DNA of 5,209 nt, taken from contig JALHTX010000106.1 of the NCBI GenBank assembly GCA_022866015.1, positions 1 through 5,209 of the forward strand, given 5' to 3'. Numbering within the stretch: the stretch's first letter is position 1; each line of letters opens with the position of its first letter. Source of the stretch: Thermoplasmatota archaeon (lineage in GTDB: Archaea; Thermoplasmatota; E2; DHVEG-1). The translations under genes were made by a program, and so were the position numbers. The notes below the pieces were generated by a model that saw only the letters and a program-made list of their open reading frames with translations, made no database searches and was not told where the DNA came from. Below, in pieces: positions 1 to 4,965 of the stretch.

Positions 1-965
1 AAGAAATCTCTGAAGCATATGCAGTACTACATGATGATGAAAAAAGACAATTATATGATTCGTATGGGCATTCTGGAATAGACGAGCAATATAGCCAAGA
101 AGACATATTCCGAGGCGCAGACTTTGGAGATATATTCAGTGGCAAGGGCTTTGATTTTAACATAAATGATATATTTGAAAGGTTTTTTGGACAGGGAATG
201 GGAGGTTTTAACCGTAGAGGTTCCACATATACAAATATACGTGGTTCAGATTTAAGATACGACATAGAAATAAGTCTAGAGCAAGCATACAAAGGAGTTG
301 AAACAACAATACGAGTACCAAGAACAGAAACATGCGACAACTGTAATGGAACTGGAGCAAAACCAGGGACAAGCAAAAAAACATGTCCGCAATGTAAAGG
401 CTCTGGTCAGCTCAGACAAACCAGGCGTACTGCTTTTGGAATGTTTACACAAGTATCAACGTGTAACCGTTGCCAAGGACAAGGAACAATATTAGAGACA
501 CCATGCCCAGAATGCAGAGGAAGAGGACTAGTTCAAAAAACACGCAGTATAGAACTAAAAATCCCATCAGGTGTAAATGATGGATCCCAACTAAGACTAG
601 CAAGGGAAGGAGAAGCAGCAACAGGTGGCATAGGAGACTTATACATAGTAATACATGTAAAAAAACACCCACGTTTCAAAAGACGAGAAAATGATTTACT
701 CATAATCGAAAACATAAACTTTGTAGATGCAACACTAGGAACAAGAATAAATGTGGAAATACTCTCAGGAAAACAAGAAACACTAAGAATACCTGAAGGA
801 ACTCAAAACGGGGAGATATTTAAGATTAAAAACGCAGGAATGCCAAGCCTGAATAGAAGAAATACTGGAGATTTATATGTAGAAATACATATACAAACAC
901 CAAAGAACTTATCACGTAACGCAAAAAGACTATTAGAAGAATTAAAAGATGAAATTAAAAGTTAA
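1..965 (+). CDS. dnaJ: DnaJ (Hsp40) chaperone, 5' end missing
   Basis: DnaJ is the cytoplasmic co-chaperone that delivers unfolded proteins to DnaK and stimulates its ATPase. The window enters inside the gene; the reading frame runs from base 3 and gives 320 codons before TAA. Visible residues 1-27 are the end of the J domain (EISEAYAVL, then YDSYGHSGID); the HPD loop lies upstream, off the window. Residues about 28-80 form a Phe/Asp/Gly linker (DIFRGADFGDIF) rather than a pure glycine run. Four CxxCxGxG zinc-finger repeats lie at residues 111-175 (bases 333-527): CDNCNGTG, CPQCKGSG, CNRCQGQG and CPECRGRG, all eight cysteines intact. The rest is the substrate-binding and dimerisation domain, including GDLYIVIHVKKHPRF and GDLYVEIHIQTP. 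The first ATG in view (198) is internal and not the start. A full DnaJ is about 370-390 residues, so some 50-60 are missing. dnaK and grpE would be expected upstream but cannot be seen. The assignment is very secure. Confidence 0.97.
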   Translation, partial: EISEAYAVLHDDEKRQLYDSYGHSGIDEQYSQEDIFRGADFGDIFSGKGFDFNINDIFERFFGQGMGGFNRRGSTYTNIRGSDLRYDIEISLEQAYKGVETTIRVPRTETCDNCNGTGAKPGTSKKTCPQCKGSGQLRQTRRTAFGMFTQVSTCNRCQGQGTILETPCPECRGRGLVQKTRSIELKIPSGVNDGSQLRLAREGEAATGGIGDLYIVIHVKKHPRFKRRENDLLIIENINFVDATLGTRINVEILSGKQETLRIPEGTQNGEIFKIKNAGMPSLNRRNTGDLYVEIHIQTPKNLSRNAKRLLEELKDEIKS

Positions 966-1017
966 TAATGGGAAAATATTAAATACAAGATATTATACAA
1001 CATAAAGCTACAAAAAA

Positions 1018-1033
1018 ACCTACTTAGGGAGGT
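1018..1033 (+). promoter_or_regulatory. Strong ribosome binding site of hsp20, possibly masked by a hairpin
   Basis: GGGAGGT at 1027-1033 is a near-perfect match to the archaeal anti-Shine-Dalgarno sequence and ends 11 nt before the ATG at 1045. ACCT at 1018-1021 can pair with AGGT at 1030-1033 across an 8-nt loop, so part of the site could be covered. The ribosome site is clear; the hairpin is short (4 bp) and speculative. Confidence 0.7.
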
Positions 1034-1044
1034 ATAAAAAAATT

Positions 1045-1617
1045 ATGGATGAAGATGATGAAAACAGAGATAGAAAACGAAGACGAAGATACCCATTTGA
1101 CGCATTCGGCTTTGATGATGATTTTATAAACGACATATTTAATGATGAAAGAATAATGGACGATGTCAGACGAATGACTGAAGAAATGATGAAAATGTTT
1201 ACAAACGCACAACCAGGAAAATCAGTAGTACATGGCTTTAAAATACATATAGGTCCGGATGGTAAACCAATAATAGAAGACTTTGGAAACAAACCAAAGC
1301 AGTTACCAACAGGAGAAGCAGTAATAAGTGAAGAAAGAGAACCTTTAACAGATATAATCGAAGGAGACGAAGATGTTGCAATAACAGTAGAAATACCTGG
1401 TGTTGAAAGAGATGATATTAATTTAGATATAACAAGAGATAACCTAGAAATAAAAGTAGATACACCAAATAGAAAATACCATAAGAATCTAGCTCTACCA
1501 TGTGACGTTTTACCAAAGACAACTACAGCAACCTACAAAAATGGAATATTAGACATAGTAATCAAAAGAAAAGAAAAAAAGAAACAAGGCGAAGGATACC
1601 ACGTAAATATAGAATAA
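1045..1617 (+). CDS. Small heat shock protein, Hsp20/alpha-crystallin family
   Basis: A 190-residue ATP-independent holdase expected to bind unfolding proteins in the cytoplasm as a large oligomer. The alpha-crystallin domain spans about residues 99-175: DVAITVEIPGVERDDI is the first strand pair, and the hallmark near its end is YKNGILDIVIKR (the family's A-x-x-x-n-G-V-L signature). The C-terminus carries VNI at 187-189, fitting the I/V-x-I/V motif that docks onto a neighbouring domain during oligomer assembly. The N-terminal arm is unusual in charge: MDEDDENRDRKRRRR, then Phe/Asp-rich and Met-rich stretches (residues 16-52). The HGFKIHIGPDGKPIIEDFGN segment (63-82) is, as I recall it, typical of archaeal members. 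There is one cysteine (153). The start at 1045 is fixed by the strong GGGAGGT upstream. It lies 79 bp after dnaJ on the same strand and is probably co-transcribed, though a weak TATA-like stretch in the gap (about 990-997) could give it its own heat-inducible start. Confidence 0.94.
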   Translation: MDEDDENRDRKRRRRYPFDAFGFDDDFINDIFNDERIMDDVRRMTEEMMKMFTNAQPGKSVVHGFKIHIGPDGKPIIEDFGNKPKQLPTGEAVISEEREPLTDIIEGDEDVAITVEIPGVERDDINLDITRDNLEIKVDTPNRKYHKNLALPCDVLPKTTTATYKNGILDIVIKRKEKKKQGEGYHVNIE

Positions 1618-1619
1618 AA

Positions 1620-1648
1620 TTTTTTTTTCCCTTTTTTTAATAGTTTTT
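1620..1648 (+). terminator. Oligo-T transcription terminator of the dnaJ-hsp20 unit
   Basis: Three T tracts follow the hsp20 stop codon at once: nine T at 1620-1628, seven T at 1632-1638 and five T at 1644-1648. Archaeal RNA polymerase terminates at such tracts without needing a hairpin, and none is seen. The position, 2 bp after the stop codon, fits. Confidence 0.7.
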
Positions 1649-1664
1649 ATAAATCATTTTTTGT

Positions 1665-1687
1665 TCATCCTGCTATATACCAGGTGA
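1665..1687 (+). repeat. Imperfect inverted repeat in the leader region before the YgjP-like gene
   Basis: TCA-t-CCTG at 1665-1672 pairs with CAGGTGA at 1681-1687, giving 7 bp with one bulged T and the 8-nt loop CTATATAC. It lies between the hsp20 terminator and the next gene. It could be a weak RNA hairpin or a protein-binding site; no regulator is known to recognise it. It probably lies upstream of the transcription start, so an operator-type role would be more natural than a leader structure. Confidence 0.3.
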
Positions 1688-1694
1688 TAATTTA

Positions 1695-1702
1695 GTATAA
1701 AT
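1695..1702 (+). promoter_or_regulatory. Candidate TATA box for the YgjP-like gene
   Basis: GTATAAAT is a reasonable archaeal TATA match. A start about 25 bp downstream (near 1722) would leave a short leader of some 18 nt, in which GTGA (1731-1734, 6 nt before the ATG) is a weak ribosome site. A second TATA-like stretch (TTTATAAA near 1646-1653) lies inside the preceding T-rich terminator, so the choice is uncertain. Confidence 0.3.
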
Positions 1703-1740
1703 TTTAAATCATTTACCACAACAGATCTCTGTGAAGACTT

Positions 1741-2469
1741 ATGATAACTCAAACCATAGATATAAATGGAATACAATATCAAGTAAAAATTCATTTTGAG
1801 AAAAGAAAAAACTCAAGTGTTTCAATACGGCGAACAAATATAAACATAAGAATACCATATTTTTTAAGTCAAAAAGAAAAAACACAACGTATACAATCAA
1901 TGAAATATTGGGCAAAGAAAAAAATACTAAACAACCCAGAATGCTTCAAACCAGAAACACAAAAAGAATACAACGACGGAGAAAAAATATTAGTTGGTGA
2001 CGAGGAATATAACCTTAGAATAGAATTCAAAGAAAAAAAGAACATCTCTGCAAAATTACAAGGACAAACCATCCATCTGTCTATATCAAACCATCTAACA
2101 AAAAAACAACAGAACAAGCACATCTCATCATTAATCAGTAGATGTATTGCAAAAAAACGACTACCTATACTTCAACGAAAAATCGAAGAACTAAACAAAC
2201 AACATTTTAATCAGAAAATAGGAAAAATATATTTTAAATATAACAAGTCAAACTGGGGTAGTTGTTCACATGCAAATAATATCAATATTTCTACAAGACT
2301 ATTATTTGCACCTGATGACGTGCTTGAATATGTATGCATCCATGAATTAGCTCATCTCCTTGAACATAATCATTCAGAAAGATATTGGACTTTGGTTGAA
2401 AAAGTAATGCCAGATTATAAAACAAAAGAACAATGGTTGAAAGAAAAAAAAGATATCTGCAGATTTTAG
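1741..2469 (+). CDS. YgjP/SprT-like zinc metallopeptidase (DUF45 family)
   Basis: A 242-residue predicted cytoplasmic zinc-dependent metallopeptidase of the YgjP family (COG1451, Pfam DUF45/YgjP-like). The active site is clear: HELAH at residues 201-205, with Glu202 as catalytic base and His201/His205 as ligands, followed by HNHSERYW, where His211 is the likely third ligand. Upstream sits the other family hallmark, NWGSC (171-175), leading into INISTRLLFAPDDVLEYVCIHELAHL, the usual family order. The N-terminal half (1-60) has the family's beta-rich SVSIRRTNINIRIP segment and contains no membrane segment or signal peptide. Length is normal for the family. The substrate is unknown; relatives of the SprT group act on DNA-protein crosslinks, but that function is not shown for YgjP proteins. 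It is a single-gene unit between the hsp20 terminator and a convergent minus-strand gene. No better start than 1741 was seen. Confidence 0.93.
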   Translation: MITQTIDINGIQYQVKIHFEKRKNSSVSIRRTNINIRIPYFLSQKEKTQRIQSMKYWAKKKILNNPECFKPETQKEYNDGEKILVGDEEYNLRIEFKEKKNISAKLQGQTIHLSISNHLTKKQQNKHISSLISRCIAKKRLPILQRKIEELNKQHFNQKIGKIYFKYNKSNWGSCSHANNINISTRLLFAPDDVLEYVCIHELAHLLEHNHSERYWTLVEKVMPDYKTKEQWLKEKKDICRF

Positions 2470-2552
2470 AAAAAATAATATAATAAATAAAGGTAATCAG
2501 CTAAGTATAGTATCCAGATCATAAGATTCTGATTTAATATTAAAAATATTTT

Positions 2553-2588
2553 AAAAAAAGAATGATTATGACTCTTTTTTTATTTTTT
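2553..2588. terminator. Bidirectional oligo-T termination zone between convergent genes
   Basis: On the + strand T7 (2575-2581) and T6 (2583-2588) follow the YgjP-like gene and overlap the last codons of the opposing gene. On the minus strand, A7 at 2553-2559 reads as T7 just after the stop of the coiled-coil gene. Each would end one of the two convergent transcripts. The 110-bp gap (2470-2579) otherwise holds only AT-rich sequence. Confidence 0.55.
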
Positions 2589-3059
2589 AGCAGATCTTTG
2601 ATCCAATTCATTTACTTCTCTATCAGATAAAACAGCCTTGTTTACCAGTTTCATCATAAGATACTCGTTATGCTTAGATAAATAATTGATTTTTTCATTT
2701 AAATTATTGATTAATTTTTCTTGTTTTATTTTTTCTTCTTCATAGTTTTTCATTTTTTCCAAGAAAACATTAATTTCCTTAGTTTTATTTTCTATTATTT
2801 CTCCTGCAGATTTAGGTATTTTATCAGAAATATTTTTTATCTCTTTAGATATAATATTTTGATTTTCTTTTTGTACCTCTTTTAAAATATTTTCTTTAAA
2901 GGTTTCTAAATCTTTAAGTTTTTTAATAAGTTCCTTTAAACCACCTACTCTTTCCTCTAGTAATTCAATTTTTGATTTCTCAAAATTAAACATCTGATCA
3001 ATTTTATTGCATTTATCATTTAACTCAGATATTTTAAGTTGAATATATCCTTCTTTCAT
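2580..3059 (-). CDS. Coiled-coil protein of unknown function
   Basis: I do not recognise this protein. It is 159 residues long from the preferred start and almost entirely charged helix: Lys, Glu, Asn, Ile and Leu dominate, with heptad-like patterns in two blocks, about residues 26-79 (EERVGGLKELIKKLKDLETF) and 85-140 (EKLINNLNEKINYL), broken by a proline at IPKSAG (81-86). The ends are less regular: the start MKEGYIQLKISELNDKCNKID and the tail VLSDREVNELDQRSAKK. There is one cysteine (17), no signal peptide and no membrane span, so it is probably a soluble cytoplasmic oligomer. An in-frame ATG ten codons upstream (3089) would give 169 residues, but the ATG at 3059 has GAGGT 7 nt before it and is the better start. 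It lies 173 bp downstream of the Lrp-like gene on the same strand, probably with its own promoter. Function could range from a structural scaffold to a regulator partner; nothing in the sequence decides. Confidence 0.75.
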   Translation of the reverse strand: MKEGYIQLKISELNDKCNKIDQMFNFEKSKIELLEERVGGLKELIKKLKDLETFKENILKEVQKENQNIISKEIKNISDKIPKSAGEIIENKTKEINVFLEKMKNYEEEKIKQEKLINNLNEKINYLSKHNEYLMMKLVNKAVLSDREVNELDQRSAKK

Positions 3060-3066
3060 AATTCTT

Positions 3067-3071
3067 ACCTC
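3067..3071 (-). promoter_or_regulatory. Ribosome binding site that decides the start of the coiled-coil gene
   Basis: On the minus strand GAGGT (3071 down to 3067) sits 7 nt before the ATG at 3059-3057, ideal archaeal spacing. The upstream in-frame ATG at 3089 has no such site, so the shorter protein is preferred. A TATA-like AT stretch at about 3118-3105 (minus) would put the transcript start near 3085, downstream of that first ATG, which agrees. Confidence 0.7.
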
Positions 3072-3232
3072 ATAATAAATAAGTACCATTAAAAGATAAT
3101 ATGAATAAAAATATTTTCCTCGCTAATATAATTTTTTTTTAAAAAATAAATTATCTTCACATATTTTTTTCTTAATTTCTGTGAAAGTAGTAAAGTTTAA
3201 AATAATATAGTAAAATGCTAAAGATAATGAGT

Positions 3233-3766
3233 TTATATATTTAAGAAATCACCAAATTTTTTGATATCAGGATTTGTTACCCCACAACTTACTGCACAAA
3301 ACATTTTTTCTAGTAGCTGTATTTCTGATACAAATCCTTCATATAATGTGTTATATATTTCTACTACTGATTTTGCGTCTCTAATATCATTTGCGTTAAA
3401 ACATATTACCCCGTCAAAACTTCCATGTGTAAATATACTGTTTGTGAACTCTATCCCCATTTTTTTTACTCTTTCTGCTAACTCTCTGTTTATTATATGA
3501 TTAGCTATTTCTTGTGTAATTGGTTTGTTTGTTCTTTTCATAAGTATTATGTAGCTTTTTTTGTTTATTTTTTCTTCATCTACTACAGCAGCATATCCCC
3601 AGATAGTATGGTTTTTTTCCAGATTATTTATTACTCGCCATACTTTTTGTCTTGAAAAACCACATGTTTCTGCAATATCATTTATGCTTTTATTAGCATT
3701 TTTTCTTAGTTCATCAAGTATCCTTTTTTCATCTTGTTCTATTTGTTTAACACTATTCTTTGCCAT
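3233..3766 (-). CDS. Lrp/AsnC-like winged-helix transcriptional regulator
   Basis: A 177-residue predicted DNA-binding regulator. Residues about 10-60 form the Lrp/AsnC-type helix-turn-helix: DEKRILDELRKNANKSINDIA, then the recognition region GFSRQKVWRVINNLE, then the wing IWGYAAVVD. Residues 70-156 have the length and strand/helix order of a RAM-like ligand-binding and dimerisation domain (SYIILMKRT, then THGSFDGVICFNAND, then FVSEIQLLEKMF), although they match classical Lrp only loosely. The C-terminal tail adds a CxxxC pair (Cys157, Cys161) in FCAVSCGVTNPDIKKFG, beyond the usual end of the fold; Cys35 and Cys122 are also present. The effector is unknown; amino acids are usual for the family, but the cysteines leave metal or redox sensing open. 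Such regulators often control themselves and neighbours; the coiled-coil gene downstream and the RNA-like island upstream are the nearby candidates. A TATA box 26 bp before the ATG and no ribosome site suggest a leaderless message. Confidence 0.85.
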   Translation of the reverse strand: MAKNSVKQIEQDEKRILDELRKNANKSINDIAETCGFSRQKVWRVINNLEKNHTIWGYAAVVDEEKINKKSYIILMKRTNKPITQEIANHIINRELAERVKKMGIEFTNSIFTHGSFDGVICFNANDIRDAKSVVEIYNTLYEGFVSEIQLLEKMFCAVSCGVTNPDIKKFGDFLNI

Positions 3767-3786
3767 ATAACATTAAATGCTAATTT

Positions 3787-3797
3787 AATATATAATA
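3787..3797 (-). promoter_or_regulatory. TATA box of the Lrp-like gene, placing the start codon at the transcript start
   Basis: On the minus strand TATTATATATTA-like sequence is centred near 3792, about 26 bp before the A of the start codon at 3766. Archaeal transcription begins about 25 bp after the TATA centre, so the mRNA would start at or next to the ATG. No Shine-Dalgarno-like sequence lies between them. Confidence 0.55.
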
Positions 3798-3824
3798 CTA
3801 TTTAAATTACAAAATAAATTGTGA

Positions 3825-3834
3825 TAAATATTTA
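3825..3834. repeat. Short AT palindrome upstream of the Lrp-like gene
   Basis: TAAATATTTA is a perfect 10-bp palindrome about 35 bp upstream of the TATA box. Lrp-family dimers bind AT-rich palindromes of this sort, so it could be an autoregulatory operator. In sequence this poor in GC (5 of 60 bases in 3781-3840) such palindromes also occur by chance. Confidence 0.2.
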
Positions 3835-3926
3835 CATTTTCATCCATTATGTTTCAAATAATTAAGTCCCTAAGAAATATTAATTTATGTTTGTATTTTA
3901 TCAAAAAAGAAATTGTTAGCTCGTTG

Positions 3927-3938
3927 TATAAAAATATT
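3927..3938 (+). promoter_or_regulatory. Candidate TATA box for the structured RNA island
   Basis: TATAAAAATATT is centred near 3932. A start about 25 bp downstream falls near 3957-3961, at the first base pairs of the CGCTGGA stem. This agreement is the main reason for preferring the + strand for the RNA. Minus-strand TATA-like sequences also exist near 4290-4320, so the direction is not settled. Confidence 0.4.
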
Positions 3939-3956
3939 CGTTGAGGGAGTTTTATT

Positions 3957-4250
3957 TCAGCGCTGGAGCCAGCTTTCAACATATTCTCGGCTGATGAGAA
4001 GTCCAGCGAGCCGCCCTTTATAAAGATAAGGCTAAAAGCGTTTATAAAGATATATGATGTATATTGGGGAAAAAATGGGGGTCTCAGTTTTAAGCTGAGA
4101 GTATACTGGGAGATAATACTCATGCAGGCTAATACCACTCGCTAAGACCAACTTTATAGCCCAATAAAGTCGTGACGCTTAGTTCATGAATTGTAACATT
4201 ATATGTATTCGCCTCAAAAACAAGCTCGGTGCGGTATTTCCGTTGTTCTG
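3957..4250 (+). ncRNA. Candidate structured noncoding RNA, family not recognised
   Basis: A 300-bp stretch (3961-4260) has about 42% GC by hand count, reaching 55% in 3961-4020, while the stretches sampled on each side have roughly 10-25%. This is the usual signature of a structured RNA in an AT-rich archaeon. Pairings seen by eye: CGCTGGA 3961-3967 with TCCAGCG 4002-4008; CGGCT 3988-3992 with AGCCG 4009-4013 (crossing the first stem); TCTCAG 4082-4087 with CTGAGA 4095-4100; GAGTAT 4099-4104 with ATACTC 4116-4121; AGGCTAATA 4126-4134 with TATTCGCCT 4206-4214 (one mismatch); inside that CTAAG 4142-4146 with CTTAG 4178-4182 and ACTTTAT 4151-4157 with ATAAAGT 4164-4170; then AACAA 4219-4223 and CGG 4232-4234 with CCGTTGTT 4240-4247. 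Some are mutually exclusive. No open frame with a ribosome site covers it. It does not show the landmarks of tRNA, 5S rRNA, RNase P RNA or SRP RNA. Strand, ends and function are inferred; it may be two RNAs, since a second TATA-like box lies at 4041-4048. Confidence 0.4.
4017..4052. repeat. Twelve-base direct repeat TTTATAAAGATA, two copies
   Basis: Identical TTTATAAAGATA copies lie at 4017-4028 and 4041-4052, 24 bp apart start to start. TTTATAAA is itself palindromic, so the copies can also pair as a 9-bp stem (4016-4024 with 4041-4049). Each copy resembles an archaeal TATA box; the second would place a transcript start near 4070, just before the GGGGG at 4077-4081. They may be internal promoters, a hairpin joining two RNA domains, or both. 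Confidence 0.45.
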
Positions 4251-4311
4251 ACTCTGCGGGTGAAAATGTTCGTTCTCTAAAAACTCTTTTAATATAATAA
4301 ACACCATAGAT

Positions 4312-4319
4312 TTTATACA
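4312..4319 (+). promoter_or_regulatory. Candidate TATA box for the YdeI-like gene
   Basis: TTTATACA lies about 57 bp before the ATG. A start about 25 bp downstream (near 4341) would leave a leader of some 30 nt that includes the GGGTGA ribosome site. TTATAAAG at 4331-4338 is an alternative, but its transcript would begin at or inside the ribosome site. Confidence 0.35.
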
Positions 4320-4357
4320 AATAAAACACCTTATAAAGGAAACAAAAAATACTATAC

Positions 4358-4363
4358 GGGTGA
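4358..4363 (+). promoter_or_regulatory. Ribosome binding site of the YdeI-like gene
   Basis: GGGTGA matches the GGTGA part of the archaeal Shine-Dalgarno consensus and ends 9 nt before the ATG at 4373, supporting that start. Confidence 0.6.
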
Positions 4364-4372
4364 ATAATTAAA

Positions 4373-4957
4373 ATGACTGATATAGAATCGGCTAATGCTC
4401 TGCTTTTCAAAAATAGAAATGAATGGCGTTTTTGGTTAGAAAAAAATCATATGATATCTGATGAAGTACGGCTGATACATTATAAAAAATCATTAGGTAA
4501 AAAGAGTTTGAATCATTTTGATGCTGTTGAAGAAGCACTATGTTTTGGATGGATCGATAGTAAATTAAAAAAAATCGATGAAGAAAAATTCATCTTAAAA
4601 TATACTCCCCGTAAATCAAAAAGTGTATGGTCAAAAATCAATAAAAAAAATGCTGAAAAAATGATTTCTTTAGGCAAAATGACAAATGCAGGGTTTGATA
4701 AAATAGAAGAAGCAAAAAAACAAGGGTTTTGGGATACCGCTTACACTAATCTAGTAAAAGAACGACTACCTTCAGATCTTAAAAAGGCTCTTATAGTAAA
4801 TAAAACAACATGGAATAATTTTCAAAACTTTGCTAATAGTTATAGAAATATGTATATTGGTTGGATAAAAAATGCAAAGACAAAAGAAACCAGAAAAAAA
4901 AGGATATCCAAAGTTGTTAAAAACTCTTATGATAATATAAAACCAGGTATTGAATAA
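4373..4957 (+). CDS. YdeI/OmdA family protein
   Basis: A 194-residue protein of the YdeI/OmpD-associated family (COG4430, OmdA domain), soluble and probably cytoplasmic, with no signal peptide or membrane span. The conserved order is complete: an N-terminal segment WRFWLEKNHMISDEVRLIHYKK (18-39), then EALCFGWIDS (54-63), then YTPRKSKSVWSKIN (77-90), MTNAGFDKIEEAKKQGFWD (103-121), and the C-terminal block WIKNAKTKETRKKRI (164-178), which matches the family's Trp-Ile...Ala-Lys...Glu-Thr-Arg...Lys-Arg-Ile signature. The name comes from bacterial members linked to resistance to polymyxin or bacteriocins; the biochemical activity is not established and should not be assumed here. The family is mainly bacterial with scattered archaeal members, so acquisition by transfer is possible, though codon use looks local. 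The start at 4373 is supported by GGGTGA. It lies between the RNA-like island and a DUF3795 gene on the same strand. Confidence 0.9.
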   Translation: MTDIESANALLFKNRNEWRFWLEKNHMISDEVRLIHYKKSLGKKSLNHFDAVEEALCFGWIDSKLKKIDEEKFILKYTPRKSKSVWSKINKKNAEKMISLGKMTNAGFDKIEEAKKQGFWDTAYTNLVKERLPSDLKKALIVNKTTWNNFQNFANSYRNMYIGWIKNAKTKETRKKRISKVVKNSYDNIKPGIE

Positions 4958-4965
4958 CTATATTG

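Noticed and set aside
445..715. Minus-strand frames inside dnaJ
   Set aside because: They are hydrophobic shadow translations of the zinc-finger and C-terminal coding region.
3132..3170. T9 and T7 tracts on the + strand as terminators
   Set aside because: No + strand gene ends nearby; both flanking genes are on the minus strand, so these are most likely just AT-rich intergenic sequence.
3261..3770. Plus-strand frames antisense to the Lrp-like gene
   Set aside because: They are Ser/Phe-rich shadow translations without ribosome sites.
3984..4013. Hammerhead ribozyme, because CTGATGAG is present at 3991-3998
   Set aside because: The required GAAA after a stem II, and a matching stem I and stem III, are absent.
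3991..4098. C/D box guide RNA, from the TGATGA and CTGA boxes
   Set aside because: The two boxes are about 100 nt apart with no C'/D' pair between them and strong internal stems, unlike the roughly 60-nt archaeal guides.
4077..4130. TPP riboswitch, from GCTGAGA and a GATAATAC-like segment
   Set aside because: The conserved ACCTGAT segment and the correct helix spacing are missing, and no thiamine gene is downstream.
3854..4138. Minus-strand open frame of 94 codons over the first half of the RNA island
   Set aside because: It lies in a different frame from the preceding one, with no ribosome site and no recognisable domain; it is most likely a chance frame in structured sequence.
4129..4410. 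Minus-strand open frame of 93 codons over the RNA island and the start of the YdeI-like gene
   Set aside because: It has no ribosome site, overlaps the well-supported start at 4373, and its first half is Tyr/Ile/Phe-rich AT translation. Its last 50 residues look somewhat protein-like, so a decayed gene cannot be fully excluded, but the stems explain the GC-rich sequence better.
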